Positions 36,848-46,960 of a stretch of DNA of 64,000 nucleotides are shown here, one piece after another; position 1 is the stretch's first letter; every line of letters starts with the position of its first letter. Under the pieces are notes generated by a model. It saw only the letters and a program-made list of their open reading frames with translations, searched no databases and was not told the origin of the DNA. The DNA is from an uncultured bacterium (GTDB lineage Bacteria > Bacillota_I > Bacilli_A > RFN20 > CAG-826). The position numbers were made by a program, and so were the translations under genes. The DNA lies in assembly GCA_949290395.1 (NCBI GenBank), contig CASERQ010000003.1, forward strand, positions 80,269 through 144,268, given 5' to 3'.

Positions 36848-39044
36848 CGAAATCAAAGAATATGTTTATACTGATAGTAGTGAAGTAGAACACAAAATTC
36901 ATATCTATGATAATTCTTTTGATTTTGCTCAGAAGGATAAAGCCATTCATGATACGAAATTTTTAACAAAACCTACTACATTCTTAAAAGATGCTTTTAG
37001 AAGATTTTGTAAGAATAAATCTTCTGTTGCAGGCGCTATCATTTTAGGAATTTTACTTTTGGGAAGTTTAATCATACCTCTTGCTGTTCCATATGACATT
37101 AATGTTAACCACCCAACAGAAACATTCTTGGAACCAAAACTATTCCCAGCCGGAACTGGTTTCTGGGATGGAACAAAGAGAATGGAAAACATTCCAGTTG
37201 ACCCTGCAACAATCGAAATAGATGAAGCAACCGGAGTAATGACAGGAACTCCATATGCTTCACAATATCCAGCACGAGCTATATCGAATGTTTCAGAAGT
37301 TCGTTATGGTTATGTTACAAGCGCATCAAACGCAACTAGTGGCGGTTTTGTAAATATTACTAATGGTAATTCAATATTAACAGCTGATGAAGAAAGTTAT
37401 GAATTAAACAAAGTAACATTTAAAAGTGCTAATTATAACTTTGATTTAACAAGTGAAGATTATTCATTAGATATTGTCTTACTTAATGAAGAAGTTGAAG
37501 ACTATCCAATTGGTGATTATCGTGTTTACTTAAGTTATGATTACACTGAAGTAGTCGATAATGAAGAAAATGCAGACGAAGAAACTTCGACAACTGAAAC
37601 AGTCACTTCAAAGCGTGAGATTGTTTTATTAGATTATGACGAAACACCTCAATATATTGCTAGTGAAGAAGAAGATGCCGCTGGTAATGTAAATCGTTTA
37701 AATACTTTACATTTTGATGATATTACAGCAGGCTTCAGAGATGAAAGTATTGTTCAAGAAAATGTTTCAAATATTGCTTTGGCAATAGACTTAAGACCTA
37801 ACATTGACTCAAGTAGTTCTTTGTTTATTGAAAATATATCTGTTAAAAATGTGGAAAAAGAAGTCGGTGAATTATCTTGGAAAAGTGCTAACGATTTCAT
37901 TTTAGGACCTACATGGACTACAACTCATACAAATGGTGATCCTAAAAAAGTTTCAACTTCTCTATATAACGGCGTAACTTATGTTTGTGATTTTACCTTA
38001 GACACATACGCTATTCCTTATGGCGTTCAAACTAAAACTTTGAGTAAAACAGAGTTAAGTCAATATGCAAAAAATGGTTGGATTGCTGGTGAATTAGCTG
38101 ATGATGTACAAAGTAAAGAAATTTTGGATCGTTGGTTTAACTACACAAGAGCAGGAGGTGGAACTCCTAGCAGTGCAATTGCAGAAAGAATTCAACCTGA
38201 ACTTGATGAACTTAAAACACCATTAAGTGAAACTAAGCTTCCTATTATTTCTATTCAAGGTGTTATAAGAACCAGTTTTACAGATCCATCAACAAATGAT
38301 GTATTGTATTCCTATACAATTACAGCAACTGTTTATGGTTATAAATATTTAGGTTATGATTCGATGCCAATTTATCTTATGGGAACTGATAATTTTGGAT
38401 ACGACATGCTTAAGAGAACTTTTGCTGGACTTGCAACATCTCTTGGATTAGGCATTCTCATCTTCTTAATCTGTTTCTCATTTGGTTTAATTTATGGTGC
38501 TATCTGTGGATACTTTGGTGGAGCAATTGATATTATTCTCCAAAGATTCTGTGATCTTTTAAGTGGCGTCCCTTGGATTGTTATCATGACTTTATGTATC
38601 TTAAATCTTGGTAGTAACTTTGGTACCTTTATTCTTGCTATGTGTTTAACTGGTTGGATTGGTACAGCTAGCTTAACTAGAACCCAATTCTATAGATTTA
38701 GAGATAGAGAATATACTCTTGCAAGTAGAACACTTGGTGCTTCAAACTTTAGACTTATCTTTAAACATATTTTACCTAATGCAATGGGTACAATTATTAC
38801 AAGTGCGGTCTTAATGATTCCTAGTGTTATCTTCTCTGAAGCAAGTATCTCTTATTTAGGTCTTGGATTCCAAGATATGCAATCACTTGGTGTTGTTTTA
38901 AGTGATAATCAAGCTTATTTACAAACTTATCCTTACTTAATTTTCTTCCCAAGTGTCATCATGGCTTTAATCATGATTAGTTTCAACTTATTTGGTAATG
39001 GCTTAAGAGATGCCTTTAACCCATCATTGAAAGGGAGTGATTAA
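36840..39044 (+). CDS. oppC: OppC permease with very large external insertion
   Basis: At 734 residues this is more than twice the usual OppC (about 300). After the first membrane helix (AGAIILGILLLGSLIIPLAV, about 60-80), where OppC normally has a short loop, lie about 420 extra residues (roughly 85-510). They are beta-rich, acidic and Tyr-rich and should face outside. The normal OppC sequence resumes at MGTDNFGYDMLKRTFAGL, with five helices, the EAA loop ASRTLGASNFRLIFKHILPN and YLGLGFQ. It overlaps oppB by eight bases, and the fused ATPase gene starts two bases after its stop. No family is recognised for the insert. Confidence 0.9.
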   Translation: MANEIKEYVYTDSSEVEHKIHIYDNSFDFAQKDKAIHDTKFLTKPTTFLKDAFRRFCKNKSSVAGAIILGILLLGSLIIPLAVPYDINVNHPTETFLEPKLFPAGTGFWDGTKRMENIPVDPATIEIDEATGVMTGTPYASQYPARAISNVSEVRYGYVTSASNATSGGFVNITNGNSILTADEESYELNKVTFKSANYNFDLTSEDYSLDIVLLNEEVEDYPIGDYRVYLSYDYTEVVDNEENADEETSTTETVTSKREIVLLDYDETPQYIASEEEDAAGNVNRLNTLHFDDITAGFRDESIVQENVSNIALAIDLRPNIDSSSSLFIENISVKNVEKEVGELSWKSANDFILGPTWTTTHTNGDPKKVSTSLYNGVTYVCDFTLDTYAIPYGVQTKTLSKTELSQYAKNGWIAGELADDVQSKEILDRWFNYTRAGGGTPSSAIAERIQPELDELKTPLSETKLPIISIQGVIRTSFTDPSTNDVLYSYTITATVYGYKYLGYDSMPIYLMGTDNFGYDMLKRTFAGLATSLGLGILIFLICFSFGLIYGAICGYFGGAIDIILQRFCDLLSGVPWIVIMTLCILNLGSNFGTFILAMCLTGWIGTASLTRTQFYRFRDREYTLASRTLGASNFRLIFKHILPNAMGTIITSAVLMIPSVIFSEASISYLGLGFQDMQSLGVVLSDNQAYLQTYPYLIFFPSVIMALIMISFNLFGNGLRDAFNPSLKGSD

Positions 39045-39046
39045 TA

Positions 39047-42000
39047 ATGGAAAACAAAGTAAACAAAATCGATTATTCAAGCGCTCCTAAAGTTCTTGAA
39101 GTTAAAAATTTAAGAATTAATTTCTCTAGTGATTCTGGAACAGTTTATGCTGTTCGTGGTGTCTCTTTCGACCTTTATAAAGGCGAAACTTTATGTATCG
39201 TTGGTGAATCAGGTAGTGGTAAATCTGTTACCTCCAAAACGATCATGGGTATTTTAGCAAATAACGCTATTATCGAAAGTGGTCAAATTTTATATGAAGG
39301 TGAAGATTTAGTTAGAATTTCTGAAGAAGAATTTCATCGTATTAGAGGACATAAAATTGGAATGATCTTCCAAGATCCTCTTTCATCTTTAAACCCTATC
39401 TGTAGAGTTGGTAAACAAATCACTGAAGCAACTCTTATTAACAAAAACATTTTAAAAAGACATTATAACGATTTAATTTCTCGTGAACTTGTTGCTTATC
39501 GTAACGCTGAAGCAAACAAAGAATTTGAATTAAATAGAATTAAAAATGAAATCTCTAAAGTTGAAGAATTCATCAAGTTTATTACTGGAAAAGATATTAA
39601 AGAAACTGATGAAAAATCAATTGAAGAGAAAAACGAAAAAATTCTTGAACAATCTTATTTATTCAAGAAAGATTTAGAAAGAGTAATTGAAGAATTAAAT
39701 AACGAAATTGACTCTTTAAAAAGAAAAGAAGATTTCAATGAAAAATATTTTGAAAAAGAAATAAACGAAGCAAAACTCAACTATTCTTCTAAAAAAATCG
39801 ATTTATTTAAGAACTCATTAGCATCAATTAAAGAAGATGATTTGCAAGCTATTTTAAACTGCATGTCAGAGTTCTATGATAACTATAAAAAATTCATTAA
39901 AGACGAATTTAAAACCATTAGACCTCTTCTTAAAAAAGCACTTAATGCTCGTAAAAAAGATGCTAAAAAAGAAAATGCTGATTATGCTTTATCTTTAAAA
40001 ACTAAGAGAGACGAAAGTGTTGCTAAACTTGAAGTAGAACTTGAAGAAGCAAATAATTCATTAAATGCTTTACTTGCTAATGCTAGTGAAGAAGTTATTA
40101 AAAACGTTGAAGAATTAAAAGCTCAAAGAAAACCAAAGAAAAAGAGTTTATTAGATTTCTTCAAAAAACAAAAACAAGAAGAAATCAATATTTCAAAGCT
40201 TGGTAAACAAGATGAAAAACTTTCTTCAAGTGGTGATGAAGATATCGATAACGCTTTATTTAAGGTTTTTGAAATTGAAGATGAAATCTTTAAAGTAAAA
40301 GAAGAATACATTAACTCAACTAAAGTAACTAAAAAAGAAGCTAAGAGAATGGCACTTGAGGTTATGAGAGAAGTTGGTATTCCTCTTCCTGAAAAACGTT
40401 TCAGACAATATCCATTTGAATTCTCAGGTGGTATGAGACAAAGAATTGTTATCGCAATTGCTTTAACTGCAAATCCAGATATCTTAATTTGTGATGAGCC
40501 AACAACAGCACTTGATGTTACAATTCAAGCTCAAATCTTAGAATTAATTAATAAACTTAAACGTGAAAGACATCTTAGCTGTATTTTCATTACGCACGAC
40601 TTAGGTGTTGTTGCAAATATGGCTGATAGAGTTGCTGTTATGTATGCTGGTAAGATTGTTGAATTTGGTACAGCTTATGAAATCTTCTATAATCCAAAGC
40701 ATCCATATACATGGGCACTTTTATCTTCAATTCCAGATATTGATTCAAAAGAAAAACTTGATGCAATCCCTGGAACTCCTCCAGATATGAGATTCCCTCC
40801 TAAGGGAGATGCATTTGCATTAAGGAGTAAGTATGCTTTAGAAATTGATTTTAAACATGAACCTCCTTTCTTTAAAGTAAGTGATACACACTATGCAGCA
40901 ACTTGGTTACTCCATCCAGATGCACCAAAAGTTGAAATGCCTAGAATTGTTGAAACTCGTATTGCTAACTCTATTAAACAATATGAAGAAAGCTCTAAAG
41001 AAAATAAGGAAGAAATCCTAAAAGAAGTTCCTCAAGAAAGCTTTGAAATCGCTAATAACTATAAAGATGATGATTATAGTTTAAGAGGTGCAAAACAAGC
41101 TTTAATTTCAAAAAATATTGAAGCTTATAGAAGTGTTGAAGAAGGAAAAGCTTCTTTCTCAAAAGAAGACAATTCTATCTTAGTTAGCGAAACAACAGTA
41201 TCAAGTGATGAACTTGCTGGCGTTAAAGAAGAAAATGTCGAAGATAAATTAGAAGAAATTAGACAAAAATGTAAATTTAAGGAAGAATACGTTAAAGACA
41301 ACATTATTCTTAGCGTTAATCATTTAAAACAATATTTCTTCTTTGGATCAGGACCAAATAGATACAAATTAAAAGCTGTTCACGATGTATCTTTCCAAGT
41401 TAAAGAAGGTGAATGCTTTGGTATCGTTGGTGAATCAGGTTGTGGTAAAACAACAACTGGGAGATCAATTATTAGACTTTATCATATTACTTCTGGATCT
41501 ATCTATTATAAGGGCGTAAGAATTGGCGCTGGAAGTAGATGGAACGAAAAAGAAATTAAATATACTAAGATTAGATATAACGCTAAAGTTAAAGAACTTA
41601 AGGCTAAACTTAAAAATGGTGAAATTACAAAAGATAGTTTTGATCAATCTGTTGAAGCACTTAAGAACTTTAAAAACAATGTCGTTCGTGTCCAAACTGA
41701 AAAGATTAGACAAATTAAACACGATGATAAACATGCTCCACGTGAACTCTTAAATGAGATTCAAATGATCTTCCAAGACCCTATTGATTCTCTTGACCCA
41801 AGAATGACGGTTGAAGATATCATTCAAGAAGGTCTTAGAATTCAAGGATTTACAAATAAAGCTGAAAATCACGAAAAAGTTGTTAACGTTTTAGAAAAAG
41901 TTGGTTTAATTGCTGATTATTGTAACCGTTATCCTCATGAATTCTCTGGTGGACAAAGACAAAGAATTGGTATTGCTCGTGCCCTCATCATGAATCCTAA

Positions 42001-42898
42001 ATTACTTATTTGTGATGAACCTATCTCTGCACTTGACGTTTCAATTCGTGCTCAAATCATCAACTTATTAAATCAACTTAAAGAAGAAATGGGCTTAACA
42101 ATTATGTTTATTGCTCATGACTTATCAGTTGTTAAATATTTCTGTGATAGAATTGCTGTTATGTATTTTGGTGAAATTGTTGAACTTGCAAGTAGTGATG
42201 AGCTCTTCAAACATCCTCTTCACCCATATACAAGATCACTTTTAAGTGCAATTCCTAAACCAAATCCATTAACAGAAAAAGAAAGAGTAAGAATTGTCTA
42301 TAACCCACGTGAAGTTCACGATTATAGTGTCGATAAACCAGAATTTGTTGAAATTAGACCAGGCCACTTTGTTTTAGCAAATAAAGTTGAAGTTGAAAAA
42401 TACAATAAAGAAATGGAAGAAATCGATGCTAAATTAGCTGAAGAAGAAAAGGTTATAAATGAAGAGTTAGTTAAAGAAGAAGAAACTCAAAATCATGAAG
42501 ATACTCAAAATAACGAAGTAAATCATGATGAAACTAATTCTTCAAATAACGAAACCTCTTTAGAAAAACCTGAAGAAAAAGTTGAAGAAGCTAAAGAAGA
42601 AACAACTGAAAAAGAAATTTCAGAAACAAAAGTTGAAGAAGAAGAAAAGGCATCTAAAAGAGAAGAACCATCCGAAACTTTACTTAAACAACGTTCGGGT
42701 GAATTTAAAAAAGTTTACCACGTTAAAAAAGTTGGCGATAAATGGGAAATCCGTCTTAAAGATGGCTTAAAGGCAATTAAAACTTTTGATACAAAAGTTG
42801 AAGCTATGAATTACGCTAATTCCTTAGCTAAATCACAAAACGGAACAATCTTAGTTCATGCTTCAAAAGGCAAAAATAAAGGTAAATTTATAAAATAA
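39047..42898 (+). CDS. oppDF: Fused OppD-OppF ATPase with coiled inserts and DUF2188 tail
   Basis: One 1283-residue chain carries both ATPases of the peptide transporter. NBD1: Walker A GESGSGKS (about 53), Q-loop MIFQDP (106), signature FSGGMRQR (459), Walker B ILICDEP (479), ITHDLG. NBD2: Walker A GESGCGKT (795), MIFQDP (907), FSGGQRQR (966), LLICDEP (986), FIAHDLS. The Q-loop to signature distance in NBD1 is about 350 residues rather than about 50-60, because of a Lys/Glu-rich helical insert; NBD2 has about 60 extra residues before its Q-loop. After an acidic linker the last 62 residues (VYHVKKVGDKWEIRLK, then FDTKVEAMNYANSLAK) look like DUF2188. All nucleotide-binding motifs are intact. 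Confidence 0.93.
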   Translation: MENKVNKIDYSSAPKVLEVKNLRINFSSDSGTVYAVRGVSFDLYKGETLCIVGESGSGKSVTSKTIMGILANNAIIESGQILYEGEDLVRISEEEFHRIRGHKIGMIFQDPLSSLNPICRVGKQITEATLINKNILKRHYNDLISRELVAYRNAEANKEFELNRIKNEISKVEEFIKFITGKDIKETDEKSIEEKNEKILEQSYLFKKDLERVIEELNNEIDSLKRKEDFNEKYFEKEINEAKLNYSSKKIDLFKNSLASIKEDDLQAILNCMSEFYDNYKKFIKDEFKTIRPLLKKALNARKKDAKKENADYALSLKTKRDESVAKLEVELEEANNSLNALLANASEEVIKNVEELKAQRKPKKKSLLDFFKKQKQEEINISKLGKQDEKLSSSGDEDIDNALFKVFEIEDEIFKVKEEYINSTKVTKKEAKRMALEVMREVGIPLPEKRFRQYPFEFSGGMRQRIVIAIALTANPDILICDEPTTALDVTIQAQILELINKLKRERHLSCIFITHDLGVVANMADRVAVMYAGKIVEFGTAYEIFYNPKHPYTWALLSSIPDIDSKEKLDAIPGTPPDMRFPPKGDAFALRSKYALEIDFKHEPPFFKVSDTHYAATWLLHPDAPKVEMPRIVETRIANSIKQYEESSKENKEEILKEVPQESFEIANNYKDDDYSLRGAKQALISKNIEAYRSVEEGKASFSKEDNSILVSETTVSSDELAGVKEENVEDKLEEIRQKCKFKEEYVKDNIILSVNHLKQYFFFGSGPNRYKLKAVHDVSFQVKEGECFGIVGESGCGKTTTGRSIIRLYHITSGSIYYKGVRIGAGSRWNEKEIKYTKIRYNAKVKELKAKLKNGEITKDSFDQSVEALKNFKNNVVRVQTEKIRQIKHDDKHAPRELLNEIQMIFQDPIDSLDPRMTVEDIIQEGLRIQGFTNKAENHEKVVNVLEKVGLIADYCNRYPHEFSGGQRQRIGIARALIMNPKLLICDEPISALDVSIRAQIINLLNQLKEEMGLTIMFIAHDLSVVKYFCDRIAVMYFGEIVELASSDELFKHPLHPYTRSLLSAIPKPNPLTEKERVRIVYNPREVHDYSVDKPEFVEIRPGHFVLANKVEVEKYNKEMEEIDAKLAEEEKVINEELVKEEETQNHEDTQNNEVNHDETNSSNNETSLEKPEEKVEEAKEETTEKEISETKVEEEEKASKREEPSETLLKQRSGEFKKVYHVKKVGDKWEIRLKDGLKAIKTFDTKVEAMNYANSLAKSQNGTILVHASKGKNKGKFIK

Positions 42899-42921
42899 AT
42901 TTGCATTTATAAGTGAGTTTT

Positions 42922-42951
42922 AAGGGCTTCTTATAAATAAGAAGCCCTTTT
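42922..42951 (+). terminator. Terminator of opp operon
   Basis: AAGGGCTTCTTA pairs perfectly with TAAGAAGCCCTT around TAAA, followed by a short T run. The next operator begins five bases later. Confidence 0.88.
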
Positions 42952-42955
42952 CATA

Positions 42956-43016
42956 TTAAGAGAATATTAAGATTTTTCGTTAAACATTTTTTATTTTTAA
43001 TGCGTTCTTTTATCAT
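42956..43016 (+). promoter_or_regulatory. TTAAGA direct-repeat operator and promoter
   Basis: TTAAGA at 42956-42961 and 42967-42972 (11-bp period); TATCAT at 43011-43016 starts 44 bp after the second repeat. The -35 region is only T-rich, again suggesting activator dependence. Confidence 0.55.
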
Positions 43017-43040
43017 TAATTTCATCAGGGAGAGAGACGT

Positions 43041-45110
43041 ATGAAAAGAAAATCTTTTTTATTAATAAGTGCTTGTGCACTTTTAGCATTCGGAGGCTTA
43101 GCATCTTGTAGTAGTCCTGAAGTTGCACCTGAAATTTATACTGTTAGTGATAACGCTCCAACTGATTATTCAATAGTTGGTTTAGATTCAGAAGGATATG
43201 AAGCAGGCGAAAAAGTACTATTTGGTGTTGTTAGTAAAGATGGCACAAAGGATGTTGATTTAGCTGAAGTTAGAGTTGAGGGAGCTAGTGTAACTCACGA
43301 AGGAGGAAATCTTTATTCCTTTGTTATGCCGGCAACTAACGTCAAAATTGAAGTAACTTTAGGACTAGATGCAGCTTTAGCAAAAGCACAGACTGGTGCG
43401 GCTTTTGATTCTATATTTACTGAAAAACAAACTTATATTGATAATAGTGGAGAAATTTCTTCTAAGAGTAGATATGCTCGTAGGGTAACAGCCACTGCTA
43501 CAAATGAATATAACCTAGTCACTCGTTATAAATCTGTCTATGATTATGACGAAGCTAATTTTGACAATAATGTACCAATTGATGTAAGCAAAACTGAAGC
43601 AGATACAGTTTACATGTTTGCTAAAAAACCAGAAACAACCCATTTAGCAACCACTGCTTTAGATATGAATAACACTTTAGCTTATTCAGATGTTTTAGAT
43701 TCTGCAACTGAAGCAAATTTAGATTGGTATTCTACCTTTAACAATCCATTTAGCTTATTAGATGCCGATGATTTTGAAGCTGATGCAACAGAAGTTGGTG
43801 TTTATCATTTAAAAACAGGTGATCCAAGCTTAAACCCTGTTAAAACTTCACTTGCACAAATTATTTTTGGCGATATCCAACTTGGATATAAAGTTGATGA
43901 ATTTAGTGTAAAAGTAGTTAATGGTGAATTTACTGAATATTCTGGAACATTTGCAGATCCTGCTTTTGAAATGTATAAATCCGAAGTCTCCTTTACTGGA
44001 ACATTTACTGGATTCGGAGAAACTGTTTTTGAAACACCAACCACTTTAGAGGGCGAAGTTGATGAAGATTTAGAAGATGCACTTGCAGATCTTAGAAAAG
44101 GAAATTATACAGTTACTGTTACAGAGAAATATACAAACTCATTTACACAAAAAACTACAGTTGATGTAACAAGAGGTAGAAGCGATGGTGGTGAACATTT
44201 CTTACAAGAGATCTTTGCAACTGACGCTGATATTGCAACAGCCGAACCTGCTGAAACTTATTTCTATAATCAATTAACAGTTTATGATGACTTTATGGAA
44301 AGAGATGAATATAGCGTAGAACAAGCTGTTAAGATTAGAAATGAATACTTCAAATTTAGTAGCGATAGAGAAGATGTAAGAATTTTAACAAACATGCTTC
44401 CTCAATTTAATTTCTCTTCGTTATTCTTCAAAAAAGATGGCGATAAATATGTTTTAAAAACTGCTGAAGAACTTCCTTATTATGCAGTTTTCGGAACTGA
44501 AGAGTTATTCTCACCATTTACAACTTTATCATTAAGAAACTTAGAAATTACTATCGGAGATGATGCGGTTACTTTCGTTACTGATGATACATATGGAACA
44601 ATTACAACAGTTTCTTACACAAATATTGGATCAACAACAATTGAAGAAATCACCATTAATGAAACAACTGAAAAATTGACAAAATGGGAGGATTTCTTCA
44701 AAAATGATGCAATAACTACTCAAGCAACAAGTACAATTCCTAGTGAAATTATTAACCTTGTACCAGTTCCAAGAGTTAGTTATGGTGGAAGTGTTGCTAA
44801 TGTTACCCCAGCTTATTTTGAAGTTGATGAAGAAGCTGGAACAAGAAGTATGCAAATTGTTTGTGCATTAGACTCATTCGGAGATATGGTCGATCTTCAA
44901 TATGATGACTTACTTGTTTTATTCTCTCAAGGACTAAGCGCACAAGGATTCGATTATGATGAATCTGATACTTCTCAATATTTATTTAGAAAGAGAATGA
45001 ATGTTTTAGGAGTGGACAGTGATGTAGAGATCTCGCTTGGTGGATATGGTACTTACTTCGTTGTTGAGTATAATATCGAAAAGCACGTTGAACCAACACC
45101 AGAAGCATAA
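43041..45110 (+). CDS. Surface lipoprotein with tandem IG-T-T domain
   Basis: GGGAGAG precedes ATG 43041. The 689-residue protein has lipobox LASC (Cys23), a short Flg_new_2-like repeat at about 35-105 ending in YSFVMPATNVKIEV, and two tandem copies of the unnamed domain. Copy one ends TGFGETVFETPTTL; copy two opens with LRKGNYTVTV and carries TNIGSTTIEEITI, here not at the chain end but about 130 residues before it. It is a single-gene unit with its own TTAAGA operator and a shared terminator. Confidence 0.85.
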   Translation: MKRKSFLLISACALLAFGGLASCSSPEVAPEIYTVSDNAPTDYSIVGLDSEGYEAGEKVLFGVVSKDGTKDVDLAEVRVEGASVTHEGGNLYSFVMPATNVKIEVTLGLDAALAKAQTGAAFDSIFTEKQTYIDNSGEISSKSRYARRVTATATNEYNLVTRYKSVYDYDEANFDNNVPIDVSKTEADTVYMFAKKPETTHLATTALDMNNTLAYSDVLDSATEANLDWYSTFNNPFSLLDADDFEADATEVGVYHLKTGDPSLNPVKTSLAQIIFGDIQLGYKVDEFSVKVVNGEFTEYSGTFADPAFEMYKSEVSFTGTFTGFGETVFETPTTLEGEVDEDLEDALADLRKGNYTVTVTEKYTNSFTQKTTVDVTRGRSDGGEHFLQEIFATDADIATAEPAETYFYNQLTVYDDFMERDEYSVEQAVKIRNEYFKFSSDREDVRILTNMLPQFNFSSLFFKKDGDKYVLKTAEELPYYAVFGTEELFSPFTTLSLRNLEITIGDDAVTFVTDDTYGTITTVSYTNIGSTTIEEITINETTEKLTKWEDFFKNDAITTQATSTIPSEIINLVPVPRVSYGGSVANVTPAYFEVDEEAGTRSMQIVCALDSFGDMVDLQYDDLLVLFSQGLSAQGFDYDESDTSQYLFRKRMNVLGVDSDVEISLGGYGTYFVVEYNIEKHVEPTPEA

Positions 45111-45126
45111 AATCTCTCTTCTCATA

Positions 45127-45166
45127 AAATAAAAGATGGAGCCTATGGTTCCATCTTTTATTTGAT
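45127..45166. terminator. Bidirectional terminator between convergent genes
   Basis: AAATAAAAGATGGA pairs perfectly with TCCATCTTTTATTT, and the inner GCC/GGT extends the stem to about 17 bp around TAT. A/T runs on both sides let it end the plus gene at 45110 and the minus cluster ending at 45208. Confidence 0.9.
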
Positions 45167-45176
45167 TTTAATTAGG

Positions 45177-45199
45177 GTTTTGCAAGGTTTTTAGAAATT
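45177..45199. repeat. Recurrent intergenic TTTTGC element, copy
   Basis: GTTTTGCAAGGTTTTTAG, identical in the core to the copy at 55464. It lies between the bidirectional terminator and the stop of the minus-strand gene. Confidence 0.5.
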
Positions 45200-45207
45200 T
45201 TAGTTAG

Positions 45208-46956
45208 TTAAATGCTTTCTAAATCACCATCACTACAATGAATAACAGAACCTTCAATTGTTGTTCCTTCGTGCCAATTTTGGAGTGAAATTTTACTAAA
45301 TTCTTCCATTGTACCTAAGTAATTTACTTTAAGCTGTGGTTTATTTTCGTCTTCGATTTCACTATACATAGATCTAAAAGCTTCTTTGATACTTGTTATT
45401 GAAGTAGGTAAAGTAACTTCAACTAAATTAGAAACGTAGCAGAATGAATCAGCGGATAATTCTGTTGTTCCATCTGGTACAACAAAAGAAGTATTTTGTT
45501 TACCATAAGGATAAGAAATTAAACGGTGATCAGCTTTAGAATATAAAACATCATCAACAATTTCAAAATATTCATTTTTTGCATCAATTGTGAAGTTATT
45601 GGTTCCATTTCCAAGTTTCACTAATCCACTAAAAGGATTAATGCCAATATTTTTAATAGTACTTGGAAGATTAATAGAAGTGATATTGTTAGCTCTAGTA
45701 AAAGCAACATCATCGATAGTTTCTAGTCCTTCATTAAATTTAATTTCCTCTAAACCAGCACATAGTTCAAAGGCCGATTTCCCAATTGTTTTTAAAGTTG
45801 AAGGGAAAGTAAGCGAAGTAATTGGAGTAGAAATAAAAGCTTCCGAGCCAATATTTTCAAGTCCTTCAAAGAAAGTTACACTCTTTAGATTTCTACAAAA
45901 ATAGAAGGAATATGTAGGGATTTCTTTTATAGGAGAGTTAAATTTAACTGAATGAATGTTGGAAGAATAAAATGATGCATTACCTAACTTTTCTAAACTT
46001 GAAGGTAAAACAAGATCAACGATTCCATTGTTGTATTGGAAAGCATATTCGCCAATTTCTTTTAATGAATTTGGGAAGTTAATAAGAGATAAAGCACTTG
46101 TGTAACTAAAAGCGTAATCACCGATTTTTGTTACAGTGTCTGGTAAAGAAACTTCAACAATTCGATTTGCTCTTTCAAAAGCATGTGCTCCAATTTCAAC
46201 TGTGCCTTCTTTTACATTTACTTTAGAAGAAGAATAAGCAGTTGGAACTTTTAAAAGTACATTTTGTTTAGAATATAAAACACCTTCAAAACTTGTAAAA
46301 GTTGTGTTTTCTGCGTTAACTTCGATTGAAGTTAGTGTACCTGTGTTATTAAAAGCTTCGCTTTCAATAGTATTTACATTTTTTCCGATTACAACTGAGA
46401 TAACATTTTGACCAGATAAGAAACTATTTCCTAAAGTAGTAACCTTATAATTTTTATCTTGGATAATTACTTCATCTGGGATTGTAAGTGGATTAGGAAT
46501 TGTACTTGAAGAAGAAGAGTAGCCTGTAATTTTAACATCTGTATCATTTAAAATTTCAAAACTAAAATCTTTTGCAACAGTTTCAACTTCTTTAAAAGTA
46601 ACAACGATGTCATTATTTCCTTCTTGAAGAACAAAGGCATAATGAGCGCCACTTAAAGGTAAAATTGTTCCATTTAATTTAATGTCTTGAACTTCAGATC
46701 CACTATGAGGAGTAGCAATCAAAGTGATTGTGTCACCAATTTTAGCGACTTCTTTTATGTTTTCACTTGTAACGGATTTACCATCAATATAAGCAAAAGC
46801 GTTTCCGTTTCCAACCACAGTTAAAGAGAAGGAATATTCTTCAGTTGGTTCATTAATTGGAGGATTTTCGTTAGGATCCTCTGGATTATTAGGAGCACAA
46901 GCTCCTAATAAACAAGTAGAAGAAAGTAAAAGTGCTAAAAGAAATTTCTTTTTCAT
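45208..46956 (-). CDS. BspA-type LRR surface lipoprotein
   Basis: The 582-residue protein has lipobox LGAC (Cys20), an Asn/Pro linker, a Flg_new_2-like repeat (about 40-115, FVLQEGNNDIVVTF) and BspA-type LRR_5 repeats from about 120 to 545 (LPDTVTKIGDYAFSYTSAL type). It is the last gene of the minus-strand lipoprotein operon and begins four bases after the preceding stop, without an evident ribosome site, so it is probably translated by coupling. Confidence 0.87.
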   Translation of the reverse strand: MKKKFLLALLLSSTCLLGACAPNNPEDPNENPPINEPTEEYSFSLTVVGNGNAFAYIDGKSVTSENIKEVAKIGDTITLIATPHSGSEVQDIKLNGTILPLSGAHYAFVLQEGNNDIVVTFKEVETVAKDFSFEILNDTDVKITGYSSSSSTIPNPLTIPDEVIIQDKNYKVTTLGNSFLSGQNVISVVIGKNVNTIESEAFNNTGTLTSIEVNAENTTFTSFEGVLYSKQNVLLKVPTAYSSSKVNVKEGTVEIGAHAFERANRIVEVSLPDTVTKIGDYAFSYTSALSLINFPNSLKEIGEYAFQYNNGIVDLVLPSSLEKLGNASFYSSNIHSVKFNSPIKEIPTYSFYFCRNLKSVTFFEGLENIGSEAFISTPITSLTFPSTLKTIGKSAFELCAGLEEIKFNEGLETIDDVAFTRANNITSINLPSTIKNIGINPFSGLVKLGNGTNNFTIDAKNEYFEIVDDVLYSKADHRLISYPYGKQNTSFVVPDGTTELSADSFCYVSNLVEVTLPTSITSIKEAFRSMYSEIEDENKPQLKVNYLGTMEEFSKISLQNWHEGTTIEGSVIHCSDGDLESI

Positions 46957-46960
46957 ATTA

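Noticed and set aside
39047..42898. The OppD-OppF fusion as an assembly error joining two genes
   Set aside because: The frame is open for 1283 codons through a plausible acidic linker with no internal ribosome site, and all ATPase motifs of both halves are intact.
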